Source of the DNA: CAZLQF01 sp964561545
GTDB lineage: Bacteria; Bacteroidota; Bacteroidia; CAILMK01; CAYYUA01
Length of the DNA stretch: 64,000 bases
NCBI GenBank assembly: GCA_964561545.1
Contig: CAZLQF010000011.1
Span: 1-64,000, forward strand
Direction: 5' to 3'
A program made the translations under genes and the position numbers. Below, piece after piece: positions 38,115-46,469 of the stretch; the first letter of the stretch is position 1; the number at the start of each line of letters is the position of its first letter. The notes under the pieces are model-generated. The model was given only the letters and a program-made list of their open reading frames with translations. It searched no databases and was not told the DNA's origin.

Positions 38115-39473
38115 TTATTGAACTTTAGTTTTTTCCCCTTGAAACGATTTAATTCCTTCACTAATATCCTTGACCTCCAATTCCTTAAGATTAGATTTTA
38201 AAATGCTGGCAGCTATTGCTGAACGGTAACCTCCGGCGCAATGTACCGCTACCGGCTTATCCTTAGGGATTTGGTCATATGCTTCTCTTAAATTGTGCAA
38301 AGGAATATTAAGAGAATTTTCGAAGATTTTATCGGCTTCAACTTCACTGTTGTTGCGAACATCAAGGATTGTGTGGTTTTCGTGGTCCGTTTTGATCTCA
38401 TCGGGATCGGCCAATTCGATCTGTCCCTCTGCAAAATCCTGCTCCAGAATTTTAGCCCCCTTAATTAAAGCCTCATAACCAATTTTAGCAGCTTTGTAGA
38501 TCACAGCTTCCAAGGCCCTTTCATCTCCAGCTATCAGGTAAAACTTTTCTTTAGGGTCTACCAGCGAACCCAGCCAGGTTTCAAACTTGGTATCATCGGG
38601 TAGGTTGATCGCACCCTGAATATGGCCTTTCCTAAATTGATCAGCTTTTCTCGTATCCAGGATCATTACTCCATGTTCGAAATCCTCATGCTCATCCATA
38701 ATAGGTACTTGCTTAATGCCCTCATCCAACGACTTGACCCCTGAAGCATTGATCGATACATCATAAGGGAAATATTTAGGAATGTAGGGTTGCCCTTCAA
38801 GTAAGCCATCCACAAAAGTGTTTTCATCATCTTCTTTCATCGCCCAATTGCGTTCCTTCTCTTTGCCAATGGTGCTGTAAGTTTCATTACTCATGTTTTT
38901 GCCACATAGTGAGCCTTTACCATGAGCCGGATATACCATGACTTCATCGGGTAGATTTCTAAAGACATTTTTGATAGTAGCGTGCATCTGCTGAGCCAAT
39001 TCCTTTCTTTGAGCCTGGATATTACCGGCCTCTTCTCTTAAGTCAGGCCTGCCTACATCTCCTACAAACAAGGAATCTCCGGTAAAAACTGAATGGGGCT
39101 GCCCCTGTTCATCCAATAATAAATAGGAATTATGGTCAGGCGAATGACCCGGTGTGAAAAGCGCTCTAAACGTTACATCACCAAATTTGACCTCATCACC
39201 ATCTTCCAAACCTTCATGAGGATAATCCACTTTCATTTTGGGATTCACATAAATCTTGGCGCCATGTTTCTCATAAAATTCCATGTGACTGCTTGCAAAG
39301 TCAGCATGGGGGTGCGTTTCAAATACTGCCGTAATTTCGGCATCATTGGCATTGGCAAATTCCTCGTAAGGTTGAACATCCCTGGCTGGGTCTATCACTG
39401 CCATTGAACCATCGCTAATAACAGCGTAAGAACCGTGGGCCAATCCTTCATCAAAAAACTGTTTAACTTTCAT
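38115..39473 (-). CDS. Persulfide dioxygenase-like MBL protein with two rhodanese domains
   Basis: 452 residues. The N-terminal metallo-beta-lactamase fold carries THPHADFASSH (His54, His56, Asp58) and further ligands at His110 (FTPGHSPDH) and Asp133 (FTGDSLF), an ETHE1/BlaB-like pattern; GDVGRPDL follows. ETHE1-type enzymes oxidise glutathione persulfide to sulfite. Two rhodanese domains follow. In the first (about 265-345) the active loop reads IAGDERAL with no Cys; the second has CAGGYRS with Cys412. So only the second can carry a persulfide. The fusion channels sulfur between dioxygenase and rhodanese, by inference. The gene sits between tauE and a lone rhodanese. Confidence 0.93.
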   Translation of the reverse strand: MKVKQFFDEGLAHGSYAVISDGSMAVIDPARDVQPYEEFANANDAEITAVFETHPHADFASSHMEFYEKHGAKIYVNPKMKVDYPHEGLEDGDEVKFGDVTFRALFTPGHSPDHNSYLLLDEQGQPHSVFTGDSLFVGDVGRPDLREEAGNIQAQRKELAQQMHATIKNVFRNLPDEVMVYPAHGKGSLCGKNMSNETYSTIGKEKERNWAMKEDDENTFVDGLLEGQPYIPKYFPYDVSINASGVKSLDEGIKQVPIMDEHEDFEHGVMILDTRKADQFRKGHIQGAINLPDDTKFETWLGSLVDPKEKFYLIAGDERALEAVIYKAAKIGYEALIKGAKILEQDFAEGQIELADPDEIKTDHENHTILDVRNNSEVEADKIFENSLNIPLHNLREAYDQIPKDKPVAVHCAGGYRSAIAASILKSNLKELEVKDISEGIKSFQGEKTKVQ

Positions 39474-39543
39474 AACACTTAATTTTTTATTTAAATTTAT
39501 AAAATACTGTTCAAAAAAATTACTTTTAACAAAACTTTATTAC

Positions 39544-40365
39544 TTAAATCATAGTACCGTGCATAACTTCACGTACTATAATGTAGATAGCCATAACCAG
39601 TACAAACCAACCAAAAGCTGGTTTTAACTTTTGGCCTGAAATGTATTTGCTTAAATAGCTCCCAAGAAAAATACCGCCTACTGCGATGGCTGAAAATACT
39701 GTCAATAAGCTCCAGTCCAAGACATATTCATTGCCTACATCACCTAAAAAGCCCAAAAGGGACTTGGCAGATATAATCAACAAAGAAGTTCCCACAGCTA
39801 ATTTCATAGGCAATTTGCCCAATAAAACCAAAGCCGGAATGATCAAAAAGCCTCCGCCAGCACCCACAAGTCCAGTTAAAATACCAACCACTACTCCTTC
39901 TATAACAATCAATGGGAAGTTAAAACTGGATTTGGCTTCAGCTACTGATAACTCGGCTTTCTTACCTTGACGGATCATGGAAAACGAAGTTGTGAACATC
40001 AGGGCAGCGAAAATAAACATCAAAAGCATGCCCTTGGTTAATACAAATGAAGAGGCATCAATTACAGTAGCTGGTATACCGGGTATCAAAAACTTGCGGG
40101 TAAAATATACAGCCAATAGTGCCGGTATCGCAAACACAGCAGCGGTTTTAAGATCAAGCAATCCTTTACGTAAGTAAGTAAACGACCCCACTAAACTGGT
40201 AAGGCCTACAATGAATAAAGAATAGGCGGTTGCCAGAACTGGCTCAACATGTAATAAATAAACCAAAATAGGTACTGTGAGAATGGAGCCTCCTCCACCT
40301 ATAAGTCCTAAAGACAATCCGATTAGTAAGGCTCCGGTATATCCTAAAATGTTGAGTAATTCCAT
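39544..40365 (-). CDS. TauE/SafE-family sulfite exporter-like membrane protein
   Basis: 273 residues with about eight transmembrane helices in two repeated halves. Signature glycine-rich motifs GLSLGLIGGGGSILTVPIL (near 17-35) and GILTGLVGAGGGFLIIPALV (near 160) are those of the TauE/SafE family, which exports sulfite and related anions. Sulfite is the product expected from the neighbouring persulfide dioxygenase, so the context supports export of it. It lies 70 bases from the dioxygenase and 69 from arsR. Confidence 0.92.
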   Translation of the reverse strand: MELLNILGYTGALLIGLSLGLIGGGGSILTVPILVYLLHVEPVLATAYSLFIVGLTSLVGSFTYLRKGLLDLKTAAVFAIPALLAVYFTRKFLIPGIPATVIDASSFVLTKGMLLMFIFAALMFTTSFSMIRQGKKAELSVAEAKSSFNFPLIVIEGVVVGILTGLVGAGGGFLIIPALVLLGKLPMKLAVGTSLLIISAKSLLGFLGDVGNEYVLDWSLLTVFSAIAVGGIFLGSYLSKYISGQKLKPAFGWFVLVMAIYIIVREVMHGTMI

Positions 40366-40434
40366 GGTTTCATTGCTTCTTAGTTGGTACTATTGGTTAA
40401 AAAAAATCGGCTTTAGGAACGTATCCATGCTTCA

Positions 40435-40749
40435 TTAAAATATGTCACATTGCTGCATACATGAGATAATTTTAGCAATTTGCTTGTCAGCTAAACTGTA
40501 AAAGATCTTCTTCCCATCTCTTTGCGTGGTTAGCAATCCTAAATCCCTCATTTTAGCAAGATGATGGGATAAAACAGTTTGTTCTACCTCAATTTGATCC
40601 ATAATTTGTTGAACGGACAGCGCTTCGTAATCCTTGAGCAGATCAATGATTTGAAGCCTCGCTGTATGACCAATGCCTTTTAATACATAGGCAATCCGAT
40701 TGATGCGTTCAACTTCTGATTCCCTGTTTTTTTGATTGTTTTCGATCAC
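40435..40749 (-). CDS. ArsR/SmtB-family regulator, probably sulfur-responsive
   Basis: About 104 residues from Met at 40749. A longer reading from 40785 is possible but its first codons contain the -7 element TATATTTG, so the downstream start is preferred. The winged helix is clear: LKGIGHTARLQIIDLLKDYE, VQQIMDQIEVEQTVLSHHLA and LLTTQRDGKKIFYSL. Two cysteines sit at the C-terminus in CMQQC (Cys97 and Cys101). SqrR/BigR persulfide sensors use two cysteines, but one lies near the N-terminus there, so the arrangement differs. A palindrome beside its -7 box suggests autorepression. Confidence 0.88.
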   Translation of the reverse strand: MIENNQKNRESEVERINRIAYVLKGIGHTARLQIIDLLKDYEALSVQQIMDQIEVEQTVLSHHLAKMRDLGLLTTQRDGKKIFYSLADKQIAKIISCMQQCDIF

Positions 40750-40770
40750 CATATCCTTTATTTTGTCCTG

Positions 40771-40778
40771 CAAATATA
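40771..40778 (-). promoter_or_regulatory. -7 promoter element of arsR and the sulfur island
   Basis: TATATTTG on the minus strand is an exact TAnnTTTG match, with TTG triplets 17 and 20 bases upstream. It lies 21 bases before the preferred arsR start at 40749. Confidence 0.55.
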
Positions 40779-40792
40779 TGAACATTTGTTCA
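40779..40792 (-). promoter_or_regulatory. Candidate ArsR operator
   Basis: TGAACAAATGTTCA is an inverted repeat (TGAAC-N4-GTTCA) lying directly upstream of the -7 element, between it and the -33 region. Occupation would block RNA polymerase. A matching half-site TGTTCA occurs at 39508-39513 before the dioxygenase gene. Confidence 0.45.
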
Positions 40793-40832
40793 ATCCAACA
40801 ACTATTTAACCAATTTGTTCCGAATTTTCCTT

Positions 40833-40852
40833 ATATTGTTGGCTTACAATAT
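40833..40852. repeat. Inverted repeat upstream of arsR
   Basis: ATATTGT-N6-ACAATAT, a perfect 7-bp dyad 84 bases or more upstream of the preferred arsR start and between arsR and the divergent lipoprotein gene. Possible second regulator site. Confidence 0.35.
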
Positions 40853-40920
40853 TTTACATATTATTTAATTACTGGCTTACTTGCTAAGTAAAGCAAACAT
40901 TAAATTTTACCTTTATTTAG

Positions 40921-40949
40921 TTGCTTTAAACAATAAGTATTTATTTTTG
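40921..40949 (+). promoter_or_regulatory. Promoter of the small lipoprotein gene
   Basis: TTG (40921-40923), 18-base spacer, TATTTTTG (40942-40949): a good Bacteroidota promoter. AAGGAG lies at 40967-40972, 8 bases before the ATG. Confidence 0.6.
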
Positions 40950-40979
40950 CACCTTCAAAGCGACTAAAGGAGCATAACC

Positions 40980-41267
40980 ATGAAAAAGCTTTTATTCATA
41001 GTAGCAATAGCATTCAGCTTTCAAGCATGTGGACCTACGCCTTACAATGAAGAAGCGGTTAGTGAATATTTGAAAGATACCACCATTTTTGTTAACCATG
41101 ATACGTTTGTTAACAATTCCAACTTAAATCACAGTCAAAAAAACATCATCACGGTTATAAGCACCAAAGATTTGCCCAACCGTTCTGTTAATGCCATTAA
41201 AGCTTACTTGAAAGACAAGAATGAAAACGCTCAAGTCAAATATTATTACAAGCCAGACGCTTATTAG
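40980..41267 (+). CDS. Small lipoprotein of unknown function
   Basis: 95 residues. Signal with lipobox FQAC (Cys17). The mature part starts GPTPYNEEAVSEYLKDTT and has a central HDTFVNNSNLNHSQ and a C-terminal KAYLKDKNENAQVKYYYKPD. I do not recognise the family. It is divergent from arsR and has its own promoter; the shared intergenic region contains possible regulator sites, so a link to the sulfur island is possible but unsupported otherwise. Confidence 0.7.
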   Translation: MKKLLFIVAIAFSFQACGPTPYNEEAVSEYLKDTTIFVNHDTFVNNSNLNHSQKNIITVISTKDLPNRSVNAIKAYLKDKNENAQVKYYYKPDAY

Positions 41268-41502
41268 GTTGTTAATTTTGGAAATCGTGCTAATGAGTAA
41301 CTGTGGTTTTTAAGCTCGATCTAAGAAACAATCGTTATCAACCATCCGCCCTTGGCTATTAGTTTCTTTTGAATTAAAATCAGATTTGCATAACGCTAAA
41401 CATTTTAAGAACCTTATCAATTACTCATTGAATAAGTAAGCCATACTATTAATCAAAATTACTTTACTTTGCGGCGTTTTAGAACCTTAAAAATACAATG
41501 CA

Positions 41503-42894
41503 ATGGCATATGATTTATTAGTGGTTGGTAGCGGTCCAGGAGGTTATGTAGCTGCCATCCGTGCATCCCAATTAGGAATGAAGGTAGGAATTGTAGAAAA
41601 TGAAAATTTAGGCGGCATTTGCTTAAATTGGGGCTGTATACCTACCAAGGCACTGCTGAAATCCTCACAGGTATATGATTACATCAAACATGCCTCAGAC
41701 TATGGTATCACCATTTCTGACTCCAAGGTAGATTTACATGGCATGGTTAAGCGCTCCAGGAACGCAGCAGGCCAAATGTCCAAAGGCATCGAATTCTTAA
41801 TGAAAAAGAATAAGGTTGATGTGATTAGAGGACATGGCAGGCTTACCAAAGATAAAAAAGTGGAAGTAGAGGATGAACAAGGCCAAAAGCAACAGCACGA
41901 AGCCAAAGAAATAATCCTTGCCACAGGCGCCAGGGCTAAAGAACTTCCCAATGTTAAGATCGATGGCCATAAGGTCATCGAATATCGTAAAGCCATGACT
42001 TTGGAGCAAAAACCTGAAAGCATGGTTGTCATAGGATCAGGAGCCATTGGTACCGAGTTCGCTTACTTTTACAATGCGATCGATACCGAAGTCACCATGG
42101 TTGAATACATGCCCAAAATTCTACCCATTGAAGACGATGAGGTATCCAAGCAATTGGAACGTACCTTCAAAAAGGAAGGCATGAACATTCTTACCGAATC
42201 AACGGTCCAAGAGGTTGATACCAGTGGCGAAAAATGCAAAGTCAAGATCAAAACCAAAAAAGGCGAACAAACAGTAGAAGCAGATGTGGTCCTTTCTTCT
42301 GTTGGTATAACGCCTAATACGGAAGATCTGGGCCTTGAGAATTTGGGCATTAAAACCGATGATGGCGGCCGGGTTCAAGTAGATGAATTTTACCGCACCA
42401 ATGTAGATCATGTATATGCAATTGGCGATATGCTTCCAGGACCTGCTTTGGCTCACGTTGGTTCGGCTGAAGGTATTTGCTGTGTAGAAAACATAGCAGG
42501 CGAAAAACCGGAGCCCCTTGATTATAACAACCTCCCATCGTGTACTTACTGCTCACCGGAGGTAGCCTCTGTGGGCTATACCGAACAGGGTGCCAAAGAT
42601 GCAGGTTATGAAGTAAAAGTAGGCCAATTTCCCTTCAGTGCTTCCGGCAAGGCCCAATCTGCCGGCCATAGCGATGGTTTTGTTAAGGTAATATTTGATG
42701 CTAAATATGGCGAATGGCTTGGTGCCCACATGATGGGGTATAACGTGACCGAGTTAATTGCGGAAGTCGTTTCCGCCAGGAAGCTTGAAACCACGGGTCA
42801 CGAGATCATCAAATCAGTACACCCGCATCCTACCATGTCAGAAGCTGTCATGGAAGCTGCTGCAGCAGCCTATGACGAAGTCATTCATATCTAA
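41503..42894 (+). CDS. lpdA: Dihydrolipoyl dehydrogenase
   Basis: 463 residues, full length. The E3 flavoenzyme reoxidises lipoamide of the 2-oxoacid dehydrogenase complexes and makes NADH. FAD motif GSGPGGYVAAI, redox-active disulfide C40-LNWG-C45, NAD motif VVIGSGAIGTEFA, second FAD motif YAIGDMLPGPALAH and the C-terminal catalytic HPHPTMSEAV are all present. It is not next to other dehydrogenase-complex genes. A terminator follows directly. Confidence 0.97.
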   Translation: MAYDLLVVGSGPGGYVAAIRASQLGMKVGIVENENLGGICLNWGCIPTKALLKSSQVYDYIKHASDYGITISDSKVDLHGMVKRSRNAAGQMSKGIEFLMKKNKVDVIRGHGRLTKDKKVEVEDEQGQKQQHEAKEIILATGARAKELPNVKIDGHKVIEYRKAMTLEQKPESMVVIGSGAIGTEFAYFYNAIDTEVTMVEYMPKILPIEDDEVSKQLERTFKKEGMNILTESTVQEVDTSGEKCKVKIKTKKGEQTVEADVVLSSVGITPNTEDLGLENLGIKTDDGGRVQVDEFYRTNVDHVYAIGDMLPGPALAHVGSAEGICCVENIAGEKPEPLDYNNLPSCTYCSPEVASVGYTEQGAKDAGYEVKVGQFPFSASGKAQSAGHSDGFVKVIFDAKYGEWLGAHMMGYNVTELIAEVVSARKLETTGHEIIKSVHPHPTMSEAVMEAAAAAYDEVIHI

Positions 42895-42903
42895 CCAATC
42901 TAT

Positions 42904-42944
42904 AACCTTCGGGGTATCCCACCCTCGAAGGTTTAATTTTTTTT
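42904..42944 (+). terminator. Terminator after lpdA
   Basis: AACCTTCG...CGAAGGTT, extended by GGGT/ACCC with one bulged T (42904-42934), followed by TTTAATTTTTTTT. It lies 10 bases after the stop. Confidence 0.85.
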
Positions 42945-42993
42945 ACAGGCCACTTTTCGTTTTATAGAACCGTCCTTGAGATCAGGTTGGTAT

Positions 42994-43001
42994 TATTTTT
43001 G
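42994..43001 (+). promoter_or_regulatory. -7 element of the T9SS protein gene
   Basis: TATTTTTG matches TAnnTTTG, 28 bases before the ATG at 43029. It lies inside a longer reading of the ORF from 42987, which supports the downstream start. The nearest TTG (42976) has a short 15-base spacer. Confidence 0.45.
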
Positions 43002-43028
43002 ACCTTCCTGCAAAAAAAAACTATAGTT

Positions 43029-44588
43029 ATGAAAAAAGTTTTTATGATCTTAATCGCTTTGTTTGTAATGCCTGCATTACTAACAAATGCTCAGAACATT
43101 CCCAACAATGGCTTTGAAAACTGGAGCAACAGCACATTGTACAATAACTTGCAAAACTGGAACACAACCAATAGCGCAGCCTATTTAAGAACAAACCTGC
43201 CCAATGCCCAAAGAAAAGAAGATAATACTTCTGGTCAATACGCTGTTAAATTAACTTCAAGAAATTCTGGCGATGAAGTGATACCGGGTGTTATAGCCTT
43301 AGGGCCTGACATAAAGACATTAAGAGCCGAAGATGCAACGCTTCAGGATTTATTGGATATTCAAAAATACCCTTATTCTGAAATACCTGATTCCATTGTT
43401 TTCCAATACAAAGCCAATATGGCAGCCAATGACTCGGCCAGGTTGTTGATCATGTATAAATCAAACAATTCCCCTTTTCCAGGGCCCAATCCTGGCCCGG
43501 ATTATAACATTGGTTTAGATACGATAACGCTGGGATCCACCAGTTCCGATTATCAGCGATTTGCCAAATCACCTGATTTAGCGTCTGAATTTCCTACTGC
43601 ACCACCTCTTCAAAACCTCGACTCCATAGCTATTGTAATGGCTTCCAATAAATTAAGCAACCCAGTAGCTAACTCTGAATTCTACATTGACGATTTTCAA
43701 TTTACGGGCACCCCAAATGCAACGCTACCCAATAATGACTTCGAGCAATGGGAACCGGTTGTTTTAAATGAACCTAACAACTGGCAAACAACCAATAAAT
43801 TTCATATTCTTAACAACACCCAAAGTGCTTTCGAATCAACGGATGTTAACAGTGGTAATGCTGCCATGAGGTTAGAATCCAAACCCATCGACGTTGAGTT
43901 AAATGACAGTACTTTTCAAGACACTTTATCTGTGGCAACAACCGCTAATTTAAACCTGCAAGCGTTTGAATTTTTCGGAGGTGTTGGTATTGACTTTGAA
44001 CCCTCTAAGTTGATGGGCTATTATAAGTATACTCCTGCTAAAGAAGACTCCGGGACCATTGGTGTAGTTTTAACCAAATTTGATAACAATAACAATAAAA
44101 AGGATACATTGGGCGTATTTACCAAGAATGTGGGCGTTCAATCATCTTATGATTCCTTCTCCATAAGTTTTGATACCCTCAACCAAAAACCTGACACCTT
44201 TAATGTCATACTAAGCGCAAGTAATAACAACTCAAATTATGCCGCAGTAGGAAGTCAGCTATGGATTGACGATTTAGCACTTGATACCGTTGAGACTGTT
44301 GATACATCTACCAATAAAGAGCCCAATGAACCTCAAATAGAACATGCCGTATACCCCGTTCCGGCAAAAGATAAAGTAACTTTCAGGTACGAACTCAACA
44401 ATGGCGAAAACGGATCGCTTATCATTACCGATTTGACGGGTAAAACCCTCCAAAAGACGCAACTAACCCAAGCTAATGGAAACCAAAAGCAAACATCCAT
44501 TCAAATTGATGGTTGGCATCAAGGCATTTACCTGTACCAAATTAAAACAAAAGGTGCGACCAAATCCGGTAAATTTGTCATCGAATAA
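43029..44588 (+). CDS. T9SS-secreted protein with two GFENW/DFEQW jelly-roll-like modules
   Basis: 519 residues from ATG 43029 (MKKVFMILIALFVMPALL), giving a clean signal peptide cleaved near TNAQN. Two related modules follow: one starting NNGFENWSNS (about 25-230) and ending YIDDFQFTG, the other starting NNDFEQWEPV (about 235-430) and ending WIDDLALD. They look like carbohydrate-binding jelly-roll domains of the PCMD type. The end is a type A T9SS sorting domain (YPVPAKDKVTFRY, GIYLYQIKTKG, KSGKFVIE). The GFENW module also occurs at the N-terminus of the large T9SS protein at 12922. No catalytic domain is seen; a binding role is likely. Confidence 0.85.
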   Translation: MKKVFMILIALFVMPALLTNAQNIPNNGFENWSNSTLYNNLQNWNTTNSAAYLRTNLPNAQRKEDNTSGQYAVKLTSRNSGDEVIPGVIALGPDIKTLRAEDATLQDLLDIQKYPYSEIPDSIVFQYKANMAANDSARLLIMYKSNNSPFPGPNPGPDYNIGLDTITLGSTSSDYQRFAKSPDLASEFPTAPPLQNLDSIAIVMASNKLSNPVANSEFYIDDFQFTGTPNATLPNNDFEQWEPVVLNEPNNWQTTNKFHILNNTQSAFESTDVNSGNAAMRLESKPIDVELNDSTFQDTLSVATTANLNLQAFEFFGGVGIDFEPSKLMGYYKYTPAKEDSGTIGVVLTKFDNNNNKKDTLGVFTKNVGVQSSYDSFSISFDTLNQKPDTFNVILSASNNNSNYAAVGSQLWIDDLALDTVETVDTSTNKEPNEPQIEHAVYPVPAKDKVTFRYELNNGENGSLIITDLTGKTLQKTQLTQANGNQKQTSIQIDGWHQGIYLYQIKTKGATKSGKFVIE

Positions 44589-44600
44589 AACCCAAGCTTA

Positions 44601-44640
44601 CCGCTCCGGAACGCTTTAACCGGAGCGGCTTTTCATTGTT
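44601..44640 (+). terminator. Terminator after the T9SS protein gene
   Basis: CCGCTCCGG (44601-44609) pairs perfectly with CCGGAGCGG (44620-44628), followed by CTTTTCATTGTTTTT. It lies 12 bases after the stop. Confidence 0.85.
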
Positions 44641-44746
44641 TTTAATAGATACTTAGCAATTATCTATCACCCCTCTTCTTAATCAACTTGCGAACAGTTA
44701 AGTTTTTTTCGTTGTATTTTTAAACGGAAGATTAAAACAGAAACCT

Positions 44747-45493
44747 ATGGCAGGACACAACAAATGGTCTAAGATAAAGCGTAAGAAGGGAGCCAATGAC
44801 GTTAAAACCTCCAAAATATTTTCCAAGCTTATCAAAGAGATCCACGTAGCAGTTAAGCTGGGTGGTCCTGATCCCGATGGCAATCCAAGATTAAGAATGG
44901 CCATCCAAAATGCCAAGGGTGAAAACATGCCCAAGGAAAACATCCAACGGGCTATCAAAAAAGCAACAGGAGATGAAACAACTGATTATAAAGAAGTAAC
45001 TTACGAAGGTTATGGACCCCACGGCGTTGCCATTTACATAGAAGCAGCCACTGACAATATTAACAGGGTCGTTGGTAGCATTCGCTCTATTTTTAATAAA
45101 TACAATGGCAATCTTTCCAAAAGCGGGTCATTGGATTTTATTTTCGATCAAAAAGGCATTTTTACCTTTCCCCTTCCCGAAGAGTTCAGCCTTGAAGACC
45201 TTGAGCTCGAGCTTATCGATGCCGGAGCTGAAGACATCGAGGAAGATGACAATGAAATTACCGTAACAACTGCCAAAGAGGATTTTGGCAATGTTCAGAA
45301 CAAATTGGAAGAGCTGGGCATAGAACCCAAAAATTCGGGTTTAAAGCGAATTCCTAAGAGCACCAAGTCAATAACGCCTGAGCAATTCAGCACCATTACT
45401 AAACTAATAGATGCGCTTGAGGATAATGAGGACGTACAAAACGTTTATCACAATATTGAGTATAGCGAAGAATTGGCTGAACAAGTTTCCTGA
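44747..45493 (+). CDS. yebC: YebC/PmpR-family protein
   Basis: 248 residues, normal length. The start MAGHNKWSKIKRKKGANDVK is diagnostic, with KLIKEIHVAVKLGGPDPDGN and MPKENIQRAIKKATGDE following, then YEGYGPHGVAIYIEAATDN. The family binds DNA as a regulator in some bacteria, and recent work also ties some members to ribosomes stalled at proline stretches; which applies here is unknown. It stands alone between the T9SS gene and the broken CAP gene. Confidence 0.95.
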   Translation: MAGHNKWSKIKRKKGANDVKTSKIFSKLIKEIHVAVKLGGPDPDGNPRLRMAIQNAKGENMPKENIQRAIKKATGDETTDYKEVTYEGYGPHGVAIYIEAATDNINRVVGSIRSIFNKYNGNLSKSGSLDFIFDQKGIFTFPLPEEFSLEDLELELIDAGAEDIEEDDNEITVTTAKEDFGNVQNKLEELGIEPKNSGLKRIPKSTKSITPEQFSTITKLIDALEDNEDVQNVYHNIEYSEELAEQVS

Positions 45494-45613
45494 AGTTAAT
45501 TAAAGAAAGTGTTATAATGGCATAAGGAAGCTTTTGATAAAAAAAGCTATCAATCAAATAAGGTGTTACAAGAATTGGTCTACCATCCCCTATTTATTTT
45601 TATGGCTTAGCCA

Positions 45614-46084
45614 TTATTCACAATTTTCCGGCTTACCATTGTCATCTTCAGGCACCCCAAACCATACAACGGCGTAACTTCCTTTTATAGCAACGCCCAT
45701 GGCTTTCCAATCATTATCTTTCCATTGTTCCTTATTAACAATTACATTGTTGTGCCCTTCACTAATTTTCCAACTATCGAGCGCACCATGAGGTGTAGCC
45801 CCACCCCGGTTGATGTAGGCGATTTCGTAACCATTAGGGGTATAATCGGTAATTTCACCGGGTTTACTCCGCATGTATTCTGCATTGGAATGATCGGTTT
45901 TGTAGCAGCATTTGGTCCATTGCTCCTGTTCTGACCAACTGTGTAAGTTACATCCACCACTAAGATGGGGTTCGTTATTAATTAAATCTCTGACATGGTA
46001 ATCAGCGACCTTTGTTAAGGCCTTTGATATGGGTAAACCAGGCAAACCTTCGCTATCCCTGTAATCTTTAATCAATGATATCAA
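45614..46084 (-). CDS. CAP (SCP-like) domain protein, 5' end broken
   Basis: 156 residues from a TTG at 46084. The CAP fold is seen: KALTKVADYHVRDLI, the Cys-rich HLSGGCNLHSWSEQ, CCYKTDHSNAEYM, GYEIAYIN, ISEGHNNVIVNK, and YAVVWFGVPED. Typical members are secreted or membrane-bound, but this reading has no signal. Upstream in the same frame, IGCNTDQELE continues the domain until TAA at 46115-46117, beyond which the frame is open again and encodes a polar linker. So the gene seems interrupted by a stop codon. See the next entry. Confidence 0.75.
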   Translation of the reverse strand: MISLIKDYRDSEGLPGLPISKALTKVADYHVRDLINNEPHLSGGCNLHSWSEQEQWTKCCYKTDHSNAEYMRSKPGEITDYTPNGYEIAYINRGGATPHGALDSWKISEGHNNVIVNKEQWKDNDWKAMGVAIKGSYAVVWFGVPEDDNGKPENCE

Positions 46085-46320
46085 CTCCAGTTCTTGATCC
46101 GTATTACACCCAATTTAATCAGCAGGGGGATTGTTGTTAGTAGAACTATCAGCATTGCTATTGGTCGTATCCGATGAATTATTGTTAGACCTGTCTAACG
46201 AATTGTTGTTTTGAGCAGGAATGTTTTGACTTATATCACCGTTTGAATCGTCATCTTTCTCACAAAAGCCATTCCAATAAGAAAAATCAGGATAATGCCA
46301 GAAATCTGGAAAAGATGATT
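46085..46320 (-). pseudogene. Broken 5' part of the CAP-domain gene
   Basis: Same-frame sequence before the TAA (46115-46117) reads a low-complexity linker, with CEKDDDSNGDISQNIP, then NNNSLDRSNNNSSDTT and STNNNPPAD. Further upstream, in a different frame, lies a hydrophobic segment LFQISGIILIFLIGMAFVRK that would make a good membrane anchor and would join the linker at KDDD if a frameshift near 46250-46265 were undone. No ATG precedes the hydrophobic segment. One nonsense codon, one frameshift and a missing start suggest decay, although sequencing error cannot be excluded. Confidence 0.55.
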
Positions 46321-46469
46321 AGTAGTTTAATGATTTTTTAGGGTTAGTAAGCAAGAACGACTCTGCTAAAATCTTAAAACATTAGCAAAAGCAGCCAAAA
46401 TGCAACTTTTCAAATTCTTTTCATGGAAGAAGTTCAATGATTAAAAGTTGTTTTGGAAATTGCCATTGC

